Notes: a model not told the origin generated them from the sequence alone. DNA of 27,794 nt from Nemertoderma westbladi (GCA_032718475.1 JAUCBJ010003272.1:1-27794); one strand, 5' to 3'. Positions 1 to 10,176 are shown, numbered from the stretch's first letter. Numbers and translations are program-made.

Positions 1-2
1 TC

Positions 3-892
<890 letters not shown>

Positions 893-2374
893 GGACCCGC
901 AACAGTTTTAGACGTTATGTATCAGAAAACATTTACTTGTATTCGTTATAGAGAACATGGACTCGTATTCATTTATTTAGTTAATTTGATCTCCATTGTA
1001 TTTCAATAGAATATAATAGCCTCGCGCATACGAAAATCACAATTTAATTATGTGAAAAATCTTCATTAACATTAATGGAAATTATGAAATTTCCTTGCAG
1101 TTGAATTGTATAATTTTTTTGCAACAGTTAGCTTAATATATCGTGAAGATTTTGGTAAATTTAAAAATTTGATGCGACTTCTAGTTTCCGAGATATAGCA
1201 ATTAATATGTAACACGCCAGTGTAAATATTACTAATTTCACATTGAATCACAGCTTATTGTGAAATTAATTAAATTATTCTGGAACATCACCAATTGGCT
1301 ACTTACTTTTCCCTACTGTTCCTTTTGTTTGGCTTGTCTTATGCAAATTTACGCAGAATTTCCATGAATAAACATATGATCCGCAAAATAAAATTTTATA
1401 GACTTTTTTTTGGTCATTAATAAGGTAATATAGAATCTAAAATGTGTGGTTCGGATTGATTGCGAAATACTTATGAGTTTTTTGCTAGATTGACTCGACT
1501 ATATCGGCTGTCTAGAAGCCGAATAGATTGTTTAACTTCTTGTTGATTGACCTTATTATTAAGCAGTGATATGAAACTTCATTTTCATGACGCCACCTTG
1601 CGGTTTCTATATTTATTGATTTTCTTCCCATAGCGGATTTTCCCGTTGCACCATAAAGTTAATTGGGTTCAATGTTTTACAATATCACCCAATAAATATA
1701 TATCTATTGATTCGAAAATATGAATCGAAATACGAAAATTAATTATTCGTATTATACGATACGAGATAAAGATATCTTCCTCTTAATTTTTCTAAACAGT
1801 TTTAAAATGTCAAGCATTAATTGACCTTGAGAAAGCCTTTGCTTTACATTACTTATAATACAGAGGGGGGTGGGGGGGGGGGGGATCATTTTAGAACGTT
1901 TTTTGTAATTCATTATCTGTATCTTCGGGCCAGCTTTATGGGAAAAACCGAGTTTTCGTCAATTTTCCTCAAATTGAATGGACTATGCAACAGCGCAGAC
2001 GCCAATTTATTACACCGGCAAGCTTGTTACTTTTTGTCTCTTATTCTCTCATTCTGGCACCCATCTGCAATATTTTTTATATGCTAAAATTTTCAAAAAA
2101 TGTTTATTTCTCGCTGAAATAAAATTATATTTGCGGTATATAGAGGTTTTTTGGAATCTGATCACGATTATAGAATTCAAATATAACGTTCGCAAAATGT
2201 TTTAATAATTTCGAATGTACCCCCTGGGGAAGAAAAAAAAACAAAAATAATGAGAATTTCAGTTTCTGAGAAAGGAAGTTCTCTAATTCGAATATTCGTC
2301 ACAAAAATAATCGAATATTTTGTTAATACTTTAAGTATATTAATATTATAATATTTTTAAAATGTAGGCGGTTA
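893..2374. other. AT-rich non-coding stretch
   Basis: No coding potential, RNA gene or recognisable repeat family was found on either strand. The open frames at 1821-2205 have no domain, biased composition, and are interrupted by the G tract at 1865-1884. The stretch lies between the histone fragment and the left end of the DNA transposon. Confidence 0.6.
1865..1884 (+). repeat. poly-G tract
   Basis: A run of G broken once by T (GGGGGG T then 13 G). It is one of several long G/C homopolymers in this window (9028-9142, 10061-10159 and 23082-23103), in otherwise AT-rich DNA. It is capable of G-quadruplex formation and prone to length error in sequencing. Confidence 0.9.
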
Positions 2375-2377
2375 TAC

Positions 2378-2446
2378 TAGTCCAGGAGACGCCCTTAGTC
2401 ACCCAATACAACAACCTTAAAGTAGCGTACGGACGCAATTTTTTTC
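2378..2446 (+). repeat. Left terminal inverted repeat of the DNA transposon
   Basis: It matches the reverse complement of about 5526-5582 in two blocks: the outer 12 bp exactly, and an inner block around GTACGGACGCAATTTTTTT with one mismatch to the left of it. The DNA between the blocks is diverged and of unequal length (about 10 bp longer on the left). Confidence 0.7.
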
Positions 2447-3394
2447 TTTGAATGATAGTTTGTATTGTCCCAATACGAAATCGAGCGATTTCCGGAACAA
2501 TTATTTGAGCAATTTTTTCATTCGAATTTTAAGTGTGCACTTTCGCTCAAAGCAACAAGAACTTTGTTAATGACGTTTTGAGAGCAATTGTGATAGAAAC
2601 TGATGTTCCAGAATAGTTTTATAGTGTAAGTTTAATAGTAAGCAGTAATTGTCACTGAAAATTAATACTTAAAATACACTACCGGTACCGGTACGGGAAT
2701 GGTGTGTAATTTTTTGTTTTAACCATTATCATTGTCATATAGGAGGAAGTGTGTTGTCTGTATAGATCGCCCTTCCTCCAGTAGTGCCTCTAACTAACGG
2801 CATTATAGTATAGTACTGTATATATGCTCACTTTTCAGGATTTATAGTAACTTTTTTTTAATGTTCCACTACTTTTTTTTAATGTTCTATAATATATTAC
2901 TAAAACTAGTAATATATTCTAGATCTATTCTATATTCTAATATAAGTAAGCTATTTAACTAAATAAAACCTTTTTCTAGAAAAAATATTTTTTTACACTT
3001 TTTAATAAAAATAGCTAAATTTTAAATATCATTTTTTCTTTACAAAGAGATGTTTTACATCAAACAGTTACGTTTTGGAAATGTGGTAGTATTTTACAAG
3101 GGTATTGTAATGGGCTATTATTTTTGTACTAGCTAGTAGTTTTAAAAATCATATTTTATTTTGCCTTTATTTATGAATTATTAATTGTTACTTTTTAAAT
3201 ATGGAAAAACACACAATTTATTGCATCGCAATTTAACGCATAATAATAAGTAATAATAAATAATATTGTGTTTTTAAAAATGTTCCAGAAAAATAAATAT
3301 TTGTTTTTAAATAAAAAATTTAGTGTAATGTGTTTGTAAATTATTGTTCTAGAACAATTCTGTGATATTTCTTATTGAAAAATAGTGCGAAAAT

Positions 3395-4816
3395 ATGCCA
3401 TCTCAAAGTGGAAGTGGTGATGGTATCAAAGCTCCTAACCGGTTGCGATCCAGTGAAAACTTTGATTTTAACAGGAGTTGTATTATTTGCGGTGAGAAAT
3501 GTTCCAAGAAATATCCAAAGAATACCGGACGATGGAGAAGAGTAGTTGAGTGTCAGACGGTCGAGGTGCAAGATGAACTCCTATGAATATGTAAATTACG
3601 AGGGCTTCGAGTAGATGAACTTGTCAGGAAAAGTCGAATTTCGCTTAGGTTCCGTTTGTGGTGATGTCATTACAAGTGGCGCGAAGTTTCAGAATGATTG
3701 CTATAAAGCCTTCCCCTTCACTGGTAAAAGGAACTCAATTGGCGGCCTTGAGAGAAAACTATAGATATAGAAGAAAAAAAGATGTTAGGGTGGAGAAACC
3801 GAGCGAGAAGGCCTTCATAAAAATGGTCGAGAAACTTGAAAAAGACCAAATTAAAATTTGGGATTCTAGTGAGATATTCGGCATATATACAGTATATCTT
3901 CGCTCCATTCATTTGGTACAGAAGAAGACAGCGTCACAGCTCTACAAGGCAGTCAACGCACAAATCTAATCAATAAAATTCAAGCTCATTTTGGTGATAA
4001 GATTTTTGTACTGCATGCAGAAGGCGTGCAAGTGTTCTTTGTTTTAAAACAAGGCTTCAATTTCCACTGAAAGCAGATCAACGTCCCTCAACCAATAATA
4101 TTAACAGTAATATTAACTCCTTAGTCCAAAAAATAACGTCTGAAATAAAGCAACTTGAAGATGAATCTCATCGCAAGTTCTACAATAATTCAAATACATT
4201 ATCATACAACAACATGATATCATCCACAAGCAGTTCATTACTCTCACTAATATATCACGATAAGTTTCGTATGGTAATATTTATAAAGAGTCAATTTGCA
4301 TTTCACAATTAATCCCTTATTGCTAAAATATATAATCAAACTACACTAGGCTTGGCATTACAAGTTCACCATCATTTTGGTTCTAGAGAACTGATTGACC
4401 TGTTGCACTCAAGTGGATACATGACAAGCTATGACTAAGTATTACGTTTCCGCAAATCTGCGGCCGTGTTTGGCAGCAAAGGAGATTACAATTGCAACAA
4501 TAGATTCGTGGGCACAAAGGTGATAAATTCTTGGTGCGATAATTTCGATCTCCAAGTTTACACTCCTAATGGATGCAGAGAGTCACATACGATGGTCATT
4601 GAATTAGCCCAAATTAGTAAGGAAAATTATTTCATACCAGAAATGATTATACCTCGAATTTCAAAAACTGAATTAAATGCTTTCAAACTCAACACTCCAG
4701 AGGTTCTTCTTTTTCGAGGAAAGATTAAGTCACTTCCGCCGAAATTGAATATGAATGTTGGAGTATCATACAACATCCTTAGAAATACTTACACTTCAGC
4801 TATAAATGCACAATAA
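3395..4816 (+). pseudogene. Degraded transposon-encoded protein (zinc-binding N-terminus), several frameshifts
   Basis: Three plus-strand pieces in different frames appear to be parts of one protein. The first (3395-3586) contains CIICGEKCSKKYPKNTGRWR, a Cys-pair zinc-binding-like motif. The second (about 3600-3970) needs frame changes and includes GAKFQNDCYKAFPFTGKRN, then a lysine-rich helix and YLRSIHLVQKKTASQLYKA. The third (4320-4816) reads LALQVHHHFGSRELIDLLHS before a stop, then KSAAVFGSKGDYNCNNR and WCDNFDLQVYTPNGCRESHT. I recall similar 'cysteine-pair N-terminus, DN-D-x-x-x-T/PNG' proteins as repetitive ORFs in cnidarian and mollusc genomes, but cannot name the family. I saw no confident DDE triad. 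Its position between inverted ends suggests the element's own transposase or accessory protein, now inactive. Confidence 0.5.
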
Positions 4817-5166
4817 TTACACATATAGAAGCAGTGATAAACATCAATAGGCAATTTTATAATCTGCAGTTTCAATTATTAAATAATACTGTTGTCATTT
4901 ATGTATTTATTATTATGTTATTATATAATTATATTAAATAAAGATAAAAAAACATAATCAAACAGAACAAAACAAAATGACAAAAAAGCATTTACAACAG
5001 GTCAAAACTATGTTCACAAATCTCTCGTTGTGACGTATTATATTCATGTTTCTATATAAACTGCTAGACCACACCTCAGATATTCAATATTCAAATGGGT
5101 TGACCAAATGGGTTGTTCATAATTGAAAAGTATATGCCATATTTTCTACAAACCAGTTTATCATGA

Positions 5167-5306
5167 CCCGTTGCTATGGTGACAAGGATTTTGTAATGCT
5201 GATCATTCTCGATCTACGCTTAGCTATACTCCTGTATTTGGAGTAGAGGAGGTCCAGTCATTCTTGCAATATTATCCTCAAGCCCGTTGCTATAGTAACA
5301 AGGATT
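5167..5306 (+). repeat. Two direct copies of a 24-bp motif resembling an RFX X-box
   Basis: CCCGTTGCTATGGTGACAAG (5167 on) and CCCGTTGCTATAGTAACAAG (5283 on), both followed by GATT, lie 116 bp apart near the right end of the transposon. Their core GTTGCTATxGTxAC resembles the imperfect palindrome bound by RFX proteins (GTTNCCATGGNAAC type). They may be subterminal transposase-binding repeats instead. No counterpart was found near the left end. Confidence 0.45.
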
Positions 5307-5525
5307 GTAATTTACAACTGTAAACTATGTTGGACATGCAGAGATTCTGGCAGTGCAAACACATATACCGACCACTATGACTATGTACGTAAAACTATCG
5401 CTGAAATAGAGTTTAAAATGCAATGTTAACTCTCAATTAATAAGTTGCATAAAAAAAATTGCTCAAGGTCTCAGAAGTTTTTATGGCCTGTTTTGTGTTA
5501 CTCCACCCCCATACTATAATTTAAG

Positions 5526-5582
5526 CCAAAAAAATTGCGTCCGTACCCTACTTTATGGTTCGACCCCATTTCTCCTGGACTA
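5526..5582 (-). repeat. Right terminal inverted repeat of the DNA transposon
   Basis: Inverted partner of the left end. The inner block reads AAAAAAATTGCGTCCGTAC from about 5528, and the outer block TCTCCTGGACTA ends at 5582. The copy is followed by TAC and an AAT-rich microsatellite (about 5590-5602). Confidence 0.7.
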
Positions 5583-5585
5583 TAC

Positions 5586-5942
5586 AGTACAATAATAATA
5601 ATAAGTAAACATAATTTGTTAAGTAAAGCTCACTGATTAAGTTAACAATCTATTTGTCATTTTTAGTGATTTTTTTCAACTTATTTAATTTAGCGCTTGA
5701 ATATTCTAATGCTTTAACAATATTCGAATATCAAAAATCATTAGAATATTCTCAAAAACTTTAATAAGAATTACCCAACCAAAGGCACAATTTAACAGTT
5801 TGAAATACAAACGTACTTTTCATCGTGAAGCACCACAATGGCACCAAAAATCATGGTTGCATTATCAGTTAATCTGAATCAGTATCAGAAAATCTGTTTA
5901 AAAAGTATTACCGTGATCAGCGACCTCGATAAACCCCATACC
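5586..5942. other. AT-rich spacer between DNA transposon and satellite
   Basis: No gene. Around 5697-5755 there are several GAATATT motifs partly inverted about each other (ATTCTAATG near 5703 and CATTAGAATATTC near 5739). Related GAATATT motifs occur just left of the transposon at about 2288-2316. This may be an older repeat into which the transposon jumped, but it is too diverged to define. Confidence 0.4.
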
Positions 5943-5970
5943 TGGCCTACTTAAATATTTAAGTAGGCCA
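5943..5970. repeat. Perfect 28-bp palindrome at the left edge of the 47-bp satellite
   Basis: The left half TGGCCTACTTAAAT is followed directly by its exact reverse complement, with no loop. It is flanked by two copies of CCCCATACC (about 5935 and 5979). It sits about 32 bp before the first satellite unit. It could be a cruciform site, a dyad for a binding protein, or the terminal hairpin of a mobile element that contains the array. Confidence 0.85.
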
Positions 5971-6002
5971 TGCCCCTGCCCCATACCTTCAAAAGTGTGA
6001 CA

Positions 6003-6817
6003 ATGGGGTGAGCCACGAAAGTAAGCGAACTTAGCATACAGGTACCACTATGGGGTGAGCCACGAAAGTAAGCGAGCTTAGCATACAGGTACCACTATGG
6101 GGCGAGCCACGAAAGTATGCGAGCTTAGCATACAGGTACCACTATGGGGTGAGCCACGAAAGTAAGCGAGCTTAGCATACAGGTACCACTATGGGGCGAG
6201 CCACGAAAGTATGCGAGCTTAGCATACAGGTACCACTATGGGGCAAGCCACGAAAGTATGCAAGCTTAGCATACAGGTACCACTATGGGACGAGCCACGA
6301 AAGTATGCGAGCTTAGCATACAGGTACCACTATGTGGTGAGCCACGAAAGTATGCGAGCTTAGCATACAGGTACCACTATGGGGCGAGCCACGAAAGTAT
6401 GCAAGCTTAGCATACAGGTACCACTATGCGGCGAGCCACGAAAGTAGGAGAGCTTAGCATACAGGTACCACTATGGGGCAAGCCACGAAAGTATGCAAGC
6501 TTAGCATACAGGCACCACTATGGGGCGAGCCACGAAAGTATGCGAGCTTAGCATACAGGTACCACTATGGGGTGAGCCACGAATGTAAGAGAGCTTAGCA
6601 TACAGGTACCACTATGGGGCAAGCCACGAAAGTATGCAAGCTTAGCATACAGGTACCACTATGGGGCGAGCCACGAAAGTATGCGAGCTTAGCATACAGG
6701 TACCACTATGGGGTGAGCCACGAAAGTATGCGAGCTTAGCATACAGGTACCACTATGGGGTGAGCCACGAAAGTAAGAGAACTTAGCATACAGGTATCAC
6801 TATGGGGCGAGCCACGA
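6003..6817 (+). repeat. 47-bp minisatellite: 17 complete units plus the first 16 bp of unit 18
   Basis: The unit begins ATGGGGYGAGCCACGAAAGT and ends CATACAGGTACCACT. Seventeen units run from 6003 to 6801 with an exact 47-bp period and no indels; units differ only by base changes. Each has the potential hairpin GTATGC-7 nt-GCATAC in its middle, although subtype A units (GTAAGC) weaken the stem. Three subtypes exist (TGAG with GTAAGC, CGAG with GTATGCGAG, CAAG with GTATGCAAG). Units 11-13 and 14-16 repeat the order C, B, A, suggesting a 141-bp higher-order unit. The period is not a multiple of 3 and no ORF runs through it. Unit 18 is interrupted by the RTE insertion after 6817. Confidence 0.95.
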
Positions 6818-8638
6818 ACTACTACTAGGATCAGAATTCTGCATTGCAGCTGCATTTTTAAGAATGCTGTCCCGCTTGTCGACAAAATTGCGCCGCCACA
6901 ACTCCCTATCACCCATGACATTTGCTAGATCATCCGCATCTTCAAGGCCAGTGTCCTATAAGATGCGTCTCAAGAATGACATGGGCTGTCCACCATGCTT
7001 ATTCACTCTATGAGGCTGCCAAAGAACAAGATTATGCACCGGCTGTTCCTCACGGCGAAAGCAATGTCCTGCAAAGCGGAAGGCGGCTTTGTTCTAGTGT
7101 AAAGTTTGGGGGAAACAATGAGACACCTCCAATGTTATATTAGTGTCTGGTTGGAGATTTCTGCATTGTACTTGATACAGTGAACCCGGCGTAGCATTCT
7201 TGTGAATGTGCCATCCCAGAGATTTGGTGTCCTCAGCAGTTAGAGCCCAGCATGGACTCCCATAGAGGAGTACTGGAACTACTGCTGCTCTAAATAATCG
7301 GACCTTAAGTTTACGATTAATTCTATGTGACTTCCAAATCCTGGAAAACCTGGAATGCCTTTCCCTTACGTATTCGAAGGTCCTCACCTGACTTCCGGAT
7401 CCATGGTCCCAGGTAAAAGAAGTCGTCCACATGAGCAAGAATAACATCCTTTGAGCTTGTGCTCATCCGGTCAGAGACTTGCTGAGGAATTTTGGTCTTT
7501 TTGGAGTTAATAAAAAGACCAACACTAGAAGCAGCATGTTCTAATGAGGTGAGGAACCGTTGGGTTCCCTCTAGTAATTCTGAGAGTAATCCTAATTCAT
7601 CAGCAAAATCTAGATCAGTTAGATACTTGGCAGGATTTCCTCGACTTCTGGAGCCAGTAGGTGGAGTTATCATCACTCCATCATCATTGTGATGATCTAA
7701 GGACAGGCGTAGAACATAGTCAACCACAATTATAAGAATGGTGCAAGTGTGTCTCCCTGGAGGACGCCCCATAACAGTTCAAATGGTTCTGTGTCACCGT
7801 CAACAGAAGACACAAATGTTGTCGAACCATCGTATACTGATCTGATTGCTGCTATAATTTCATCAGGAATCCCATATAATGAAAGTATGCTGAACATACG
7901 TGATCGAGAGACTGAATCAAAGGCCTTGAAGAAGTCAACAAAGATAACAGCCAGATGCCTGTCTTTCTTTTTTGATAACTCTTCAATTATCCTTTTAAGT
8001 GCAAAAATGGGCTCCATGAGGTCCCACGACTTTTACGGAACCCATTCTGATTTCCACGGAGCAGCCTCGCAATAATGGGATCCCTGATGCGATTAAATAG
8101 AATTCTATTGTATAGCTTTGCAGCAATCGAGATCGATGAGATTCCCCGAAAAGAACCATCAAGTGTTAGGTTGCCCTTCTTGGGACTGGCACCAACTTAT
8201 TTGTTTTATTTTCCTGTGGGACTCTTGTTGTTCTGTACATGTTTACTATGATAGGATAGATGAGCTTTAGCCACTCAGGTATTTTAAAGACCTCAGGGGG
8301 AACACCATCTACTCCACTGGCACGATTGGTCTTAATGCTCTTTGCAGCAGCCTTCACTTCTGCAAAGGAGATATCGCCAATGGGAATATCTGGGAGTACA
8401 GACTCAGACACTTTTACTTCTATAAAGTTATCAGGCAATACCCTGTCATTATTGAGGAGCTTTTCAAAGTGGGCTTTCCAACCATTGAGGCGATCCTGGT
8501 GATTCTGCCTTGACCTTGGTGGTTGGTTGGCTTTTCCGCCCAGTTAGCAAGTTGATCGATTTCCATGCCTGGGGTGATTGCCTGCTGTCATCAGCATCAT
8601 TGATGGCATCAGCCTTTTGGTTTATTAGCTCCTGTATA
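6818..8638 (-). mobile_element. 5'-truncated RTE-clade non-LTR retrotransposon inserted in the satellite
   Basis: A 1,821-bp minus-strand element. Its 3' end, read on the minus strand, finishes in a CTAGTAGTAGT tail (plus 6818-6828), like the TAG-rich tail of the second copy at 12000-12910. The 8-bp direct repeat AGCCACGA flanks it (6810-6817 and 8639-8646) as target-site duplication. It carries the tail of the segment preceding the RT, the RT domain and the C-terminal region, but no endonuclease domain; truncation falls at 8638. 5' truncation, a short 3' UTR and a microsatellite tail are all typical of RTE elements. The coding sequence is broken by frameshifts. Confidence 0.9.
7094..8438 (-). 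pseudogene. RTE reverse transcriptase, frameshifted and catalytically altered
   Basis: Successive minus-strand frames give an RT in order. 8438-8166: IPIGDISFAEVKAAAKSIKT then NRASGVDGVPPEVFK, the RT N-terminal motif. 8017-7730: LAVIFVDFFKAFDSVSRSRM, motif A with the catalytic Asp, then LLWGVLQGDTLAPF, motif B. 7772-7323: LTDLDFADELGLLSE, motif C. 7447-7094: RLFRAAVVPVLLYGSPCWAL, the post-RT region. At least three frame changes and stops separate these. In motif C the usual FADD is FADE, losing the second catalytic aspartate. The second copy at 12 kb still has FADD. Not functional. Confidence 0.9.
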
Positions 8639-8677
8639 AGCCACGAAAGGATTCGAGCTTAACGTACGGGTACCACT
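8639..8677 (+). repeat. Remainder of satellite unit 18 beyond the RTE insertion
   Basis: It begins with AGCCACGA (8639-8646), which repeats 6810-6817 and is the target duplication. It continues AAGGATTCGAGCTTAACGTA and CGGGTACCACT to 8677. The 16 bp before the RTE (6802-6817) plus the 31 bp at 8647-8677 add up to exactly 47 bp, so this is the second half of the split unit. It is the most diverged unit, as expected at an array edge. The array does not continue past 8677. Confidence 0.9.
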
Positions 8678-9004
8678 ATCTCGACTCTCGTCTCTGCCTA
8701 ATTGTTGGTGGTCGATCATTGAAAGTTTATTTATAAGAAACTCTCCACTTTCTTAAACTAAAACATATTAGGTCTGATCTATGAGAATAGTTTATAAAGT
8801 TTGTTTCATACAGAGACAAACTTATATGTATAATTTCCCTGGTTTCCTTGTGCTTTTTATCAATTTATTTCTCTCACTTGGTGGGCCATCTTCAGGATAG
8901 TGAATAATACAAATAGACAAACCGAAACGACACCAATTACTTATAGTTTACTTTATATACATGTTAGGCCTAGCCTACTTATTGTTTTAAAATAGTTTAC
9001 AGGT
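8678..9004. other. Non-coding spacer
   Basis: AT-rich sequence with no ORF, RNA gene or obvious repeat between the end of the satellite and the foldback-like element. Confidence 0.6.
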
Positions 9005-9014
9005 AGCGAGGTAG

Positions 9015-9142
9015 GTGTTCGGACACTCCCCCCCCCCCCCGGACAGTCCCCCCCCCCCCCCCCGCGAAAGTAGGACACTTCCCCCCGGACACTCCCCCCC
9101 CAGACACTTCCCCCCCGCGGACACTCCCCCCCCCCCCCCCCC
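9015..9142 (+). repeat. Left sub-repeated arm of the foldback-like element
   Basis: About six units of GGACACT plus a poly-C run, with lengths varying from 6 to about 20 C. The reverse strand is extremely G-rich, with four or more G tracts in series, so G-quadruplexes are likely on the minus strand. Open frames through it (glycine-rich or proline-rich) are compositional artefacts. Confidence 0.85.
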
Positions 9143-9811
9143 GACTGTTCTTAACTTCGCACATTCGTATTTTTCATTTTGTAAGGTAAACGGACCGCTT
9201 GTATCCAGATAAGTTGTATCCAATTTTCCTTTCGTAGCTCAGAAAGTGATCTTTTGCATCCCGTTTTTACATTTTATATCCAAGTTTTATTTATGGGTTT
9301 TATCAATGCAATTACATCGTATTGTTTGCTAATCTTTAAACAATTAATTAGATGACCTATAAATTCCATCCCCCGAATGATATACTGTTTTTATTAACTA
9401 TAGAATTATAATAATTAATTGTTTTAATTATAGGTATTATTATGTAATAGTCTTCTTCAAATTGTAGCAGATGGGGATGAATATTATTGTTGCAATCAAA
9501 ATTATACCTCTCCAGGGTAAAATCGACATGCGTCGACCTGTATTCTGTGTTCAGCATTACATATTGATATACATATTACTATACATACTATAGAGATATT
9601 ATACACACTACATATTACATTTCCTGGTTACTTGCAATATTTTTAATAGGATTTTGTTGAATTATATAATATTGTAGTAATTTATATATTAATTTGGTTA
9701 ACATTCAATACAGCTCCTACTTTAGGCTTAGTCAATTTATTATCTGATGATACAAACATGAATTAATTATTTCAAAATGGTCTTAAGTCTTTCACCACGG
9801 GCACTCAGGGA

Positions 9812-9915
9812 AATGCCGGGGTCTGGGGGCGATAACCCCCAAGAAAAGAAGCGGGGGTTTGGGGGCGGCAGCCCCCAAGAACAGAAGCGGGGGTTTGGGG
9901 GCGGCAGTCCCCAAT
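9812..9915 (+). repeat. 36-bp G-rich tandem repeat inside the foldback-like element, about 2.7 copies
   Basis: The unit is GCGGGGGTTTGGGGGCGGCA followed by GCCCCCAAGAACAGAA. Copies start at 9851 and 9887 with a partial diverged copy before them. Each contains the hairpin GGGGGC-GGCA-GCCCCC or a variant of it. The period is 12 codons, and the plus strand reads as repeats of KRGFGGGSPQEQ in an open frame (9777-9983). I do not regard that frame as a demonstrated gene. Similar repeats are seen in mobile elements of several eukaryotes (recollection, unverified). Confidence 0.75.
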
Positions 9916-10060
9916 TAAAAGAAAAACAAACAAAATTTGACTATAAAAATGTTTCTTTTATAATTTTGAAAAAACTTATCTAGATACAACTTGTCCTGTA
10001 ACCATCTTTAACTTTTGTTTATTGCTTTGATGCACCCAGATTAATTTTAACACTTTAACT

Positions 10061-10166
10061 GGGGGGGAAGTGTCCGGGGGGCAAGTGTCCGGGGGGGAAG
10101 TGTCCTACTTGGGCGGGGGGAAGTGTCCGGGGGGGAACTGTCCGGGGGGGGAAGTGTCCTAGATCC
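10061..10166 (-). repeat. Right sub-repeated arm of the foldback-like element
   Basis: Six units of a G run followed by AAGTGTCC (one AACTGTCC, one CAAGTGTCC). The outermost unit ends GTGTCCTAGATCC, directly before the target duplication AGCGAGGTAG. Here the G tracts are on the plus strand, the opposite of the left arm. Confidence 0.85.
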
Positions 10167-10176
10167 AGCGAGGTAG

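Larger units (their letters stand above)
2378..5582 (+). mobile_element. Decayed DNA transposon with imperfect terminal inverted repeats, about 3.2 kb
   Basis: The left end starts TAGTCCAGGAGA (2378-2389) and the right end is its exact inverse, TCTCCTGGACTA (5571-5582). Further in, AAAGTAGCGTACGGACGCAA with a T run (about 2419-2445) is mirrored by TTGCGTCCGTACCCTACTTT (about 5534-5553, preceded by an A run), so the inverted ends are about 57-70 bp. The trinucleotide TAC flanks both sides (2375-2377 and 5583-5585) as a possible 3-bp target duplication. If the element is taken as starting at GTCC, the duplication is instead TA, and I cannot decide between these. The inside holds degraded plus-strand coding pieces (3395-4816). 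The superfamily is not recognised. The element is dead as it stands. Confidence 0.7.
9015..10166. mobile_element. Foldback-like non-autonomous DNA element with C/G-rich sub-repeated arms
   Basis: The 10-bp direct repeat AGCGAGGTAG at 9005-9014 and 10167-10176 flanks 1,152 bp. The left arm (9015-9142) is a run of short units GGACACT(T/C) followed by 6-16 C. The right arm (10061-10166) is the inverse, G runs followed by AAGTGTCC. Both arms share landmarks in mirrored position: a variant unit GGACAGT as the second unit from the outside, and a spacer close to AAGTAGGACACTT (9065-9079; mirrored around 10102-10115). The right arm has one unit more. Long inverted arms made of tandem sub-repeats and a 9-10 bp duplication are the layout of foldback/Mutator-type elements. 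There is no transposase inside. The exact outer few bases do not match between ends. Confidence 0.75.

Noticed and set aside
1821-2205. Two overlapping plus-strand frames around a poly-G tract
   Set aside because: One runs through the G homopolymer as poly-Gly, and both are otherwise aromatic/AT-derived residues with no domain.
6003-6817. CRISPR-like array
   Set aside because: Units are contiguous 47-bp repeats without unique spacers, in an animal genome. It is a minisatellite.
9015-9223. Glycine-rich or proline-rich protein encoded by the poly-C/poly-G region
   Set aside because: Open only because homopolymer G/C runs contain no stop codons. The sequence is one arm of an inverted repeat.
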